Positions 1 to 5,405 of a DNA stretch of 5,405 nucleotides are shown in pieces. Origin of the DNA: Acidobacteriaceae bacterium (GTDB lineage Bacteria > Acidobacteriota > Terriglobia > Terriglobales > Acidobacteriaceae). The position numbers and the translations under genes were made by a program. Position 1 is the first letter of the stretch. Each line of letters starts with the position of its first letter. The DNA is taken from NCBI GenBank assembly GCA_003168235.1, contig PMSZ01000482.1, forward strand, positions 1 to 5,405. The letters are read 5' to 3'. Below the pieces are notes generated by a model, which saw nothing but the letters and a program-made list of their open reading frames with translations, had not been told where the DNA came from and did not search any database.

Positions 1-15
1 CTGGTCCCGAACCAG
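1..15 (-). other. tRNA-Pro(CGG) anticodon-arm-like palindrome, possible att remnant
   Basis: Read on the minus strand this is CTGG, TTCGGGA, CCAG: a 4-bp stem around a 7-nt loop that equals the anticodon loop of bacterial tRNA-Pro(CGG) (anticodon CGG followed by G37 and A38). The sequence to its right (16 onward) cannot be folded into the 5' half of a tRNA, so at most this is the start of a tRNA 3' part that continues beyond the left edge. Anticodon loops of tRNA genes are known integration sites for tyrosine recombinases. The match is short and at the window edge, so chance is a real alternative. Confidence 0.25.
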
Positions 16-151
16 ATTCAAGGCCTTATAGAATCTTGTAGAATTCCGTTGATCCCAAGTGATTGCTATTGAATGTGTTGTGGCCTGCTGTTTGAATTCT
101 GATGATCTTCATTGAAGTCGGGTGCTTTCACGGCTACAAAATCGTCTACAG

Positions 152-175
152 AATGCTGGGGTGAACCCCTTCATT
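152..175. repeat. Small inverted repeat (hairpin)
   Basis: Outer arms AATG (152-155) and CATT (172-175) and inner arms GGGG (158-161) and CCCC (166-169) pair around a TGAA loop, with a 2x2 mismatch between the two stems. No T-run follows on either strand, so a standard intrinsic terminator is unlikely. It may be a protein-binding site or a chance fold. Confidence 0.35.
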
Positions 176-312
176 GAGACAATTCCTGTGTCTACACCTG
201 CCGTCATTTCTTAAAGTGAACCCTCACGTGAAACAAAGTCCGTTCCTACAGCTTGCAACACTCAGTGGTTTTTCAAACTCATCTCGTTGATCCTTCAGCA
301 GGGATGGGGTCT

Positions 313-343
313 GGGGAAGCGACGGCGTTTGAGTCCCTTCCCC
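313..343. repeat. Strong GC-rich hairpin downstream of the kinase operon
   Basis: GGGGAAG (313-319) pairs with CTTCCCC (337-343). After one C-C mismatch, GAC (321-323) pairs with GTC (333-335), leaving a 9-nt loop at 324-332, which gives ten base pairs in all. It lies about 140 nt beyond the kinase stop codon, in the direction of operon transcription. No U-run follows on the minus strand, so it does not meet the classical terminator pattern; it could be an mRNA 3'-end stabiliser or a U-less termination hairpin. Confidence 0.45.
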
Positions 344-479
344 CCGCAGCGCCGCCCTTTTCCGTAGTGGTCCGAGCCCGCGCTGGGCCATTGACTACTC
401 TGCGCAACGCAACCGCGTCCGAAGTGCGTACGTGCGCTCGCGCTGGAGGCTCCGGTGCTCTTGGCACACGGCGAACAGT

Positions 480-3400
480 CTAACGGTCGAGCTCTTCGCG
501 AGCCTTGCGAGCGATGAGACGAAAATCCTTCCGGCTCGCATCTTCCTCAAGTTTCTCCAGGCGTTGCCGGCCCGAAGCCCTGGAAGAATGAAGCACCAGT
601 CGGCCGAGATCCAGCCGCGCCTCGAATTCAAACTCCTTATAGCCATCCCGAACCGACTCGCCGAGAACGGATTGTAGCGCCTTCATCGCCGCTGGCTCTT
701 TGCCGTTGCGCGCGTTCACTTCGGCAGCCGCGAGAGACGCGAGAAGGTGCGTCGAGCGATCGCTGGTGCGTTCAGCCAGAGTCAAGGCCTTGACAGCGGC
801 AGTTTCGGCCTCTGCGATTTTCGACTGCGCCAGCAAAGCTCGCGCAAGCAGAGCAGCGGATCGGCTTGCGCCGGTAGCCATCGTCTGCTGCTCAAACTGA
901 GGGGCCCCCGCGCGAATCAGCGCCTCGGCTTCTGCCGGCTTGCCTTCCTGGATCACGATGGTAGCGAGCGCAATCTGGCTCCGGGCAATCTCAACTGAGT
1001 CGCCGACTTCTTTCTGGAACGTCAGGACCTGCTCCTCTTGATCACGCGCCTTTGAGACTTGATCCCGAATCAGGGAGATTTGGGCGAGACCTCCCAAATT
1101 GAAAGCGCGGCCTTCCTTGTATCCGATCTTCTCGGCGAGGGAGATTCCCTGTTCGTAGTATGACATCGCCTGGCTCAACTCGCCTCGCTCCACCAGTACA
1201 TCCCCCAGATTTTCTAGCGTAGCGCTCTCGCCGCGTTGGTCGCCGCCATCGCGGAAGCCTTGCAAAGACTTTTCATGCATGCGGGTCGCGCCGACCAGAT
1301 CGCCCAAGCCGTCCAGAACAAGGGCGATACTTCCGATGTCGCTTCCAATATTGGCGGGACTTGCGCCGGTCTCTTGATCAATCCGCAGGGCCTGTTCATA
1401 GTAGCGTCTGGCTTCCTCCAGCTTTCCCTGCTCGTAGTAAACATTTCCCAGGCTGACCGTGGTCACGCCGATCTGACCATCCCCGATTTTTTGGAATATG
1501 TTTAAGGCCTGTTCGAACGCGCTCTGTGCGCCCGCGAAGTCGCCTTTGTCGTACAAAATGATTCCGTACGTTCTTAATGCGTGCCCGAGCAGATGGGGGT
1601 TACCGGCGTTGGCGGCGAGATCGCGGCTTTCGAGGCCCTTCTGCACCGCCTTATTCAGATCACCCAGCCGGTCCCATGCGAACGCTTCAGAATCGGTTGC
1701 CTGCACCTGAAGCATACGCGAGCCTTGTGCCTTCGCTTTCGCCGCCGCTGTGGCCGCCGTTTGTTGGAACGCGGTGAAATTGCCCGCGACGTTTTGGGCC
1801 GAAGCCTCTTCCACATCAATACGGGCATCGTCGCTTAGCGGTTTGGGCAAGGTTCGCGTCTGCGCAATGGTTTCTAGCGAGTCCTTTGGACGCCCGGCCT
1901 TCCTCTGTGAAGACGCCAGGCGCAACCCGTAATCAAGATTGTCGGGAAAGAAATTTCTCAATGTGCGATAGATTTCTATCGCCGAGGGGAAATCGTGAGC
2001 AAACTCGCGATAGCGCCCCTCCACGGAAAGATGTTGCTCACGCGTCAGATTGGCTGAAAGATCGAAGGCCTTCTTTGCCTCTTCTTCAGCTTTCTTGTCG
2101 TAGCCGAGCTGAGACCAAGCCTGCGCCAAAGCAGCATGCGAAAGTGCGTAGTTGGGATCGGCTGCGACCGCCTTCTCCAGCAGATCTCGGGCAGCCAGAG
2201 CTTCATAAATTTGCAATTTCGCTAGTCCTTCCGCATACAATCGAGTGGCCTCCGGGCTGGCCGAGGTGGAAGCCGCCACTTGCGACGCCTCTGTTGTGGA
2301 GACATCGGCGATTCCCAACTTCTGGCGCAAGCTGGCGCCACTCTGCGTTACCAGCTCAGGAAGACTGGACTCGCTTCCATCCTGCGAAATCACCGCTATG
2401 GTTTCGCCCTCCCTGGCGTCTTGCAAACGCACATCGACCCGGATCTTCCCCCCGCTGTCGCTTCCGGTGTCGAGGTACGAACCGAGCACGACGATGTCCG
2501 CGCCCAGATGCGTGCGGATTTTTTGCAATGTATCGCGGCTGTAGCTATCAGCGGCGGGCAGAGAAAGATCCATCTTCATGCGCGCGACATCTTCGCTCGA
2601 AACCACGCGCAGCTGTTGCCCGGCGGAGAGTTGTGCATCCAGCATCTCTGACAGCGCCGTCGAAATCCAGGCTTCGCTATCCCTCGCTGAAAGATTCTTG
2701 AAGCCGAGCACGGCCACCGCGGTACGGCGATTCGATTGCTTGGCCGCATCGTTGGACACGGGACGGCTGGACAGCGGACGGCCTAGAATTCGATCGCGGA
2801 GGCCGCCGACGTTAGCCACAAGAGTGACAAGTAATAAGAGCAGCAGAAAGCCGGCAGCGATCCCCACGCCCATTCCGATGAGTACCCGCGAATGACGGAC
2901 GTTAAGCCGCTCCAGATCAGCGTGCATTTCCCTAGCGGATTGATAGCGGCGGTCTCGATTCTTTTCCAAGCTGCGCCTGATGATGCTCTCGACACCGGCA
3001 GGAACGGCGGTGTTGAGTTGACGCACCGTCGCCGGTGGGTCATGCAGAACGGCGTCATGAACGGCAGCACCTGTACTGCCTTTGAAAGCGCGCCGGCCTG
3101 TGACCATCTCAAACAACACAAGGCCGAGCGAGAAGAGATCGCTCCTCGCGTCCAGTTTTTCGCCACGTATCTGCTCGGGTGACATGTAGAAAGCGGTGCC
3201 CATCTTCGCGCCCGTGCGGGTCAGAGTAACGTCGCCTTCTACATGTGGCGCGGTTTCGGCCGTGAGGTCACTTTGGATATCCAGCTCTTTCTGGGGTTCC
3301 ATCACCTTCGCCAGACCAAAGTCGAGAATCTTTACTTCGCCGCGGACGGTGACAAAGATGTTCTCCGGCTTGATGTCGCGATGAATAATGTTCTTGTGAT

Positions 3401-4040
3401 GTGCCGCCTCCAGTCCACGTGTAATCTGGATCGCCAGGTCCATTGCCCCCTTGAGCCGTAAGCGCTTGTCCATTTTGTGGGTACGGTCGATCCACGCCCT
3501 CAAGGTTTCGCCCTCGAGCAGTTGCATCACGATGAAGGGCTGGCCGTCATGTTCGCCGAGTTCGTAGATCGAACAGATGTTTGGGTGGTCGAGCGCCGAC
3601 GCGGACCTGGCCTCGCGCTGCATGCGCTCAAATGCTGTCCGATCGCTGGCTACCTCGCCGGGCAGAAACTTCATGGCTACGCGACGGCCAAGTTTGATGT
3701 CCTCCGCCTCATACACAACTCCCATACCGCCGCTGCCCAGCCGGCTTAGCACGCGATAATGAGAAACGGTCTCACCTACCATCGACCGAGAAATGGACTG
3801 AAAAGTCAGTGCAATTGAGGCGGGGTCTGCCGTCTGCGTGGGCATGTCGGCGGGGCTGAAAGCAGGCGATTCCAGAAAGCTTCCCGCCTGGCGATGCGAA
3901 GTGAGCAGCGATTGCACTTCTTCGAGGAGTTCGTCATCGTTGCCGCATTGCCGACGCAGGAACTCGTCCTGCTGCTCGACCGGCAGTCGCAGCGCCGCCT
4001 GGAGCAGTTCATCGATTCGTTTCCATCGCTCAGCGTCCAT
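480..4040 (-). CDS. Membrane-anchored Ser/Thr protein kinase with TolB/FlgO-like and TPR C-terminal regions
   Basis: A 1186-residue Hanks-type (PknB-like) kinase that transfers ATP phosphate to Ser/Thr of partner proteins. Residues 1-60 form the helical leader common in this acidobacterial kinase type (MDAERWKRID to SFLESPA). The kinase domain is about 95-378: glycine loop GSGGMG (102-107), ATP lysine K124, probable helix-C glutamate E143, catalytic HRDIKPEN with D222 and N227, DFG at 240-242, SPEQ with E289, and D301. All catalytic residues are present. One membrane helix lies at about 386-409. Residues about 438-576 (AVAVLGFKNLS, LGADIVVLGSYL) resemble the TolB/FlgO-like domain of this kinase family. 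From about 598 to the end there are TPR helices, probably extracytoplasmic. The start is ATG, 8 nt before the sigma stop (11-nt overlap), with only a weak purine patch (GCGGA) upstream, suggesting coupling to sigma translation. DFG to SPEQ is longer than in minimal PknB kinases. The substrate is unknown; the sigma partner is the obvious candidate. Confidence 0.93.
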   Translation of the reverse strand: MDAERWKRIDELLQAALRLPVEQQDEFLRRQCGNDDELLEEVQSLLTSHRQAGSFLESPAFSPADMPTQTADPASIALTFQSISRSMVGETVSHYRVLSRLGSGGMGVVYEAEDIKLGRRVAMKFLPGEVASDRTAFERMQREARSASALDHPNICSIYELGEHDGQPFIVMQLLEGETLRAWIDRTHKMDKRLRLKGAMDLAIQITRGLEAAHHKNIIHRDIKPENIFVTVRGEVKILDFGLAKVMEPQKELDIQSDLTAETAPHVEGDVTLTRTGAKMGTAFYMSPEQIRGEKLDARSDLFSLGLVLFEMVTGRRAFKGSTGAAVHDAVLHDPPATVRQLNTAVPAGVESIIRRSLEKNRDRRYQSAREMHADLERLNVRHSRVLIGMGVGIAAGFLLLLLLVTLVANVGGLRDRILGRPLSSRPVSNDAAKQSNRRTAVAVLGFKNLSARDSEAWISTALSEMLDAQLSAGQQLRVVSSEDVARMKMDLSLPAADSYSRDTLQKIRTHLGADIVVLGSYLDTGSDSGGKIRVDVRLQDAREGETIAVISQDGSESSLPELVTQSGASLRQKLGIADVSTTEASQVAASTSASPEATRLYAEGLAKLQIYEALAARDLLEKAVAADPNYALSHAALAQAWSQLGYDKKAEEEAKKAFDLSANLTREQHLSVEGRYREFAHDFPSAIEIYRTLRNFFPDNLDYGLRLASSQRKAGRPKDSLETIAQTRTLPKPLSDDARIDVEEASAQNVAGNFTAFQQTAATAAAKAKAQGSRMLQVQATDSEAFAWDRLGDLNKAVQKGLESRDLAANAGNPHLLGHALRTYGIILYDKGDFAGAQSAFEQALNIFQKIGDGQIGVTTVSLGNVYYEQGKLEEARRYYEQALRIDQETGASPANIGSDIGSIALVLDGLGDLVGATRMHEKSLQGFRDGGDQRGESATLENLGDVLVERGELSQAMSYYEQGISLAEKIGYKEGRAFNLGGLAQISLIRDQVSKARDQEEQVLTFQKEVGDSVEIARSQIALATIVIQEGKPAEAEALIRAGAPQFEQQTMATGASRSAALLARALLAQSKIAEAETAAVKALTLAERTSDRSTHLLASLAAAEVNARNGKEPAAMKALQSVLGESVRDGYKEFEFEARLDLGRLVLHSSRASGRQRLEKLEEDASRKDFRLIARKAREELDR
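891..1580 (-). repeat. TPR array with about 40-residue spacing (within the kinase)
   Basis: Residues 821-1050 of the kinase carry at least five helix-pair repeats starting near 821, 858, 899, 937 and 977, with a weaker one near 1018. Each shows the TPR pattern: a small residue in helix A (G826, G865, G913, G946), a turn with G-D/K-F/L (GDF at 833, GKL at 872, GDL at 913, GEL at 953) and an A/Y-x-x-A-L-type helix B (FEQALNIF, YEQALRID, YYEQGISLAE). The roughly 40-residue step, with a KIGD or EVGD-like end, resembles the longer kinesin-light-chain type TPR. TPRs are protein-binding scaffolds. Two more typical 34-residue TPRs lie nearer the kinase at about 598-664. Confidence 0.8.
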
Positions 4041-4620
4041 CGGAATTTCCGCAACTTATCTCGCGGTGCAGCCACGCCCGAGCCGTACTCCAGTCGCGCG
4101 CCACTGTGACCGCCGAGACTTTGAGCACCTCGGCCGTTTCTTCGGAATTCAATCCACCGAAGAATCGCAGCTCCACGACCTGCGCTTTGCGGACGTCGAT
4201 CTGCGCCAGCGCCTTTAGCGCATCATCAAGAGCGACGACGTCCAGATCTTTGCCCTTCGACGGTTCGAGCAGCCCGCTGTCGTCTAACGATAATGTCTTC
4301 GTAGCCCCTCCGCGTTTCCCGGCACGGTGACGGCGGGCGTAGTCCACCAAAATCTGCCGCATCTGTTGGGCGGCAATAGCAAAGAAATGGGAGCGGCCCT
4401 CCCACTGCGGCGCATTGAGACCCACCAGGCGCAGATAGGCTTCGTTCACCAGAGCTGCGCTCTGCAAAGTGTGGTCAGGACGTTCCTTGCGCAGTTCAAA
4501 GTGGGCCAGACGCTGCAGTTCGTTGTAGACGACAGGCAACAGGGCGTCTAGAGCTTTGCGGTCGCCCTTCCGCCAGCCCTGTAACAACCGCGTGATCTCT
4601 CCTGCCGATTCGTGCTCCAC
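4030..4620 (-). CDS. ECF RNA polymerase sigma factor, TIGR02999/Sigma70_ECF type
   Basis: A 196-residue sigma factor that would direct RNA polymerase to a specific promoter set. Region 2 spans about 8-96 with the family's hallmark stretches VYNELQRLAHFELRKERP (31-48), ALVNEAYLRLV (56-66), HFFAIAAQQMRQILVDYARR (78-97) and KRGG (102-105). Region 4 spans about 130-187 with VVELRFFGGLNSEETAEVL (148-166) and the DNA-reading helix near VTVARDWSTARAWL (171-184). The start is GTG: AAAGG lies 8 nt upstream, homology begins immediately after it, and the predicted promoter lies just upstream. The length is normal for the family. Region 2.2 lacks the usual acidic pair (QSAALVNE, 53-60). The stop overlaps the kinase start by 11 nt. 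No anti-sigma gene is adjacent; control by the co-encoded kinase is inferred. Confidence 0.95.
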   Translation of the reverse strand: MEHESAGEITRLLQGWRKGDRKALDALLPVVYNELQRLAHFELRKERPDHTLQSAALVNEAYLRLVGLNAPQWEGRSHFFAIAAQQMRQILVDYARRHRAGKRGGATKTLSLDDSGLLEPSKGKDLDVVALDDALKALAQIDVRKAQVVELRFFGGLNSEETAEVLKVSAVTVARDWSTARAWLHREISCGNSDGR

Positions 4621-4628
4621 GAAGCTAG

Positions 4629-4633
4629 CCTTT
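4629..4633 (-). promoter_or_regulatory. Ribosome binding site of the sigma gene
   Basis: AAAGG on the minus strand, 8 nt before the GTG at 4620-4618. It supports that non-ATG start; no in-frame ATG is seen in the short leader between the predicted promoter and the GTG. Confidence 0.55.
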
Positions 4634-4656
4634 GGTGGGAACCGCTTTGGGAAGTT

Positions 4657-4685
4657 AGGGTAGCTATGGCGGTTTTGTATGTCAA
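4657..4685 (-). promoter_or_regulatory. Predicted sigma-70 type promoter of the sigma-kinase operon
   Basis: On the minus strand a perfect -35 box TTGACA (4685-4680) is followed by exactly 17 nt and then TACCCT (4662-4657), which keeps the conserved T, A and final T of the -10 box. Transcription would start near 4650, giving a leader of about 30 nt that includes the AAAGG ribosome site. The housekeeping-like shape suggests basal expression rather than dependence on the ECF sigma factor alone. Confidence 0.55.
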
Positions 4686-4692
4686 ATAGAAA

Positions 4693-4710
4693 TAGTTGAA
4701 AAATCGACTA
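4693..4710. repeat. Imperfect inverted repeat next to the operon -35 box
   Basis: TAGTTG (4693-4698) and CGACTA (4705-4710) are inverted copies (one T-G wobble) around AAAAAT. The element lies 7 nt upstream of the -35 box of the sigma-kinase promoter, in the space shared by two divergent genes, where an operator or activator site could lie. No known regulator consensus was recognised. Confidence 0.3.
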
Positions 4711-4742
4711 CTTATGGTGCCTCCCTCGCAGTCCAAGAAATA

Positions 4743-4767
4743 TTTTGAGCGAGTGATAGGTTTTGAG
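4743..4767 (+). repeat. Direct repeat TTTTGAG in the divergent intergenic region
   Basis: TTTTGAG occurs at 4743-4749 and again at 4761-4767, 18 nt apart start to start, about 75-100 nt upstream of the secreted-protein gene. Such spacing is close to two helical turns and could suit a regulator or form part of a promoter. I could not pair it with a convincing -10 box, so its role is open. Confidence 0.25.
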
Positions 4768-4832
4768 GCTGATTTTACGCTGTTAGAGATGGAGCCCAAG
4801 AGTTCCAGGTTGGGAAATCTTCAAGAAACACG

Positions 4833-4837
4833 GGAGG
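4833..4837 (+). promoter_or_regulatory. Strong ribosome binding site of the DNRLRE protein gene
   Basis: GGAGG, 6 nt before the ATG at 4844. It selects this ATG over a second in-frame ATG at 4850, which would be 12 nt away. The strength of the site suggests high translation of the secreted product. Confidence 0.75.
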
Positions 4838-4843
4838 AGAGTC

Positions 4844-5405
4844 ATGAAAATGTTAACTGCACGAACGCGGTTGGTTTCAGTGCTGGGTTTGTTTGTGTTC
4901 CTGTGGACGGCGGCGAACGCCCAGATCACGCCGCTCGGCGATGCCTACACGAACACGGCCGATCCCACCACCAACTTCGGCGCCCAGAAGACGCTCGATG
5001 TCGATGGCGCTTCCCAGACCACCTACATCCAGTTCAATCTCGCGTCGATTCCGTCAACCGCATCCGTCAGTCAAGCGACGCTGAAGCTCTATGTGAATAC
5101 CGTCACTAAGGCGGGCAGCTTTAATGTCGATTACGTCAACGCTACCTGGTCAGAGAGCACGATCGACTCCAGCAATGCCCCGCCTCTCGGAGCAGCGATC
5201 GCCTCGAACGTCAGTGTCACGACGGCGGACAAGAACCAGTACATCCTGGTCAACGTCACCTCGGCCGTGCAGGCGTGGCTCAGCGGCAGTGAGACGAACA
5301 ACGGACTCGCTCTTGTAGCCAACAGCACGTTCGACGCAACCTTCGACAGCAAGGAGAACACGACGACGAGCCATCCGCCGGAACTGGACATTGCGTTTGC
5401 GGGTG
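4844..5405 (+). CDS. Exported DNRLRE domain-containing protein (5' part, runs off the window)
   Basis: The frame is open from ATG 4844 to the window edge (187 full codons), so the gene is cut by the edge, not broken. Residues 1-26 are a signal peptide: K2, R7 and R9, a hydrophobic core (about 10-21), then ANA before Q27 as the likely signal peptidase I cut. Residues about 28-187 match the DNRLRE/CBM96-like beta-sandwich pattern: DAYTN (33-37), TYIQFNLASIP (60-70), ATLKLYVNTV (78-87), WSESTI (102-107), NAPPLG (111-116), VNVTSAVQAWLSG (136-148), NNGLALV (152-158) and FDSKEN (167-172) before SHPPELDI. Such domains occur in surface and secreted proteins, some binding polysaccharide. What follows C-terminally is unseen; in acidobacterial proteins it can be a long repeat region. 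It is transcribed away from the sigma gene, with 223 nt between the two starts. Confidence 0.88.
   Translation, partial: MKMLTARTRLVSVLGLFVFLWTAANAQITPLGDAYTNTADPTTNFGAQKTLDVDGASQTTYIQFNLASIPSTASVSQATLKLYVNTVTKAGSFNVDYVNATWSESTIDSSNAPPLGAAIASNVSVTTADKNQYILVNVTSAVQAWLSGSETNNGLALVANSTFDATFDSKENTTTSHPPELDIAFAG

Larger units (their letters stand above)
1..479. other. Intergenic region without a recognisable gene
   Basis: I see no credible gene here. The short open frames have non-ATG starts, low-complexity Pro/Ala/Arg content, no family motif and no ribosome site, and no complete tRNA cloverleaf could be built. The left portion is AT-richer (51 G+C of 120 in 1-120), while 361-420 has 40 of 60, so the region looks like a join of two kinds of sequence. 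It holds an anticodon-arm-like palindrome at 1-15, several CTACA words between 37 and 250, a hairpin at 152-175, and a longer hairpin at 313-343. A smaller GCCC/GGGC hairpin lies at 376-388. The kinase operon ends into this region from the right. A gene end reaching in from beyond the left edge cannot be excluded. Confidence 0.7.

Noticed and set aside
1..75. Complete tRNA gene at the left edge
   Set aside because: Beyond the anticodon-arm-like palindrome, no D arm or acceptor stem can be formed from positions 16-75 on the minus strand.
376..388. GCCC/GGGC hairpin as a terminator of the kinase operon
   Set aside because: Only four base pairs and no U-run; noted within the intergenic entry but not called as a terminator.
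253..483. Open frame on the plus strand (76 codons) in the left intergenic part
   Set aside because: It starts at TTG without a ribosome site, is low-complexity Ala/Pro/Arg-rich with no recognised motif, and has a competing open frame on the other strand; the frame follows from high GC.
1886..2701. Long plus-strand open frame (271 codons) opposite the kinase gene
   Set aside because: It is antisense to well-supported kinase sequence, is Arg/Ser/Pro-rich with no domain pattern, and lacks a ribosome site. It is a shadow of GC-rich codon use.
4763..4790. Candidate promoter for the secreted gene (TTGAGG with TTAGAGAT)
   Set aside because: The spacing is about 15 nt and the -10 box matches only about half the consensus, too weak to annotate.
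4548..4799. Minus-strand open frame across the divergent intergenic region
   Set aside because: It would overlap the sigma gene's promoter, ribosome site and N-terminus in another frame, with no recognisable motif.
4696..5109. Plus-strand open frame overlapping the secreted-protein gene
   Set aside because: It uses a different frame from the signal-peptide/DNRLRE protein, which has a strong GGAGG site and clear family motifs. Its product is compositionally odd.

Overview
The window most likely comes from the chromosome of an Acidobacteriota species (Terriglobia-like); Planctomycetota is the main alternative. This rests on gene content, not on a database match. There is an ECF sigma factor of the TIGR02999/Sigma70_ECF type directly overlapping a very large Ser/Thr kinase, which carries the N-terminal leader, kinase domain, single membrane segment, TolB/FlgO-like domain and TPR tail typical of acidobacterial kinases. 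Next to them lies a secreted DNRLRE-type protein. No transposase, integrase, CRISPR array, complete tRNA or rRNA is visible.

Layout. Positions 1-479 contain no convincing gene. The left part is relatively AT-rich (51 of 120 G+C in 1-120, counted by hand) and holds repeated CTACA words, a small hairpin, and at the very edge a 15-nt palindrome identical to a tRNA-Pro(CGG)-type anticodon arm. The right part is much richer in G+C (40 of 60 in 361-420) and holds a long hairpin about 140 nt beyond the kinase stop. Positions 480-4040 (minus strand) are one 1186-residue kinase gene. Positions 4030-4620 (minus strand) are the sigma gene, starting at GTG; its last 11 nt overlap the first 11 nt of the kinase gene. 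A good sigma-70-type promoter (TTGACA, 17 nt, TACCCT) precedes the sigma gene at 4657-4685. Positions 4844-5405 (plus strand) are the 5' part of a divergent gene for an exported DNRLRE protein that runs off the window edge.

How the parts may work together. The sigma gene and the kinase gene form a two-gene operon with probable translational coupling. No anti-sigma factor lies in the window. The inferred model is that the kinase senses something outside the cytoplasm through its TolB/FlgO-like and TPR regions and controls its sigma partner by phosphorylation. The sigma factor lacks the acidic residues usual in region 2.2 and has a serine (S54) there, which fits that model. The divergent secreted gene could be a target, but this is only inferred from position.
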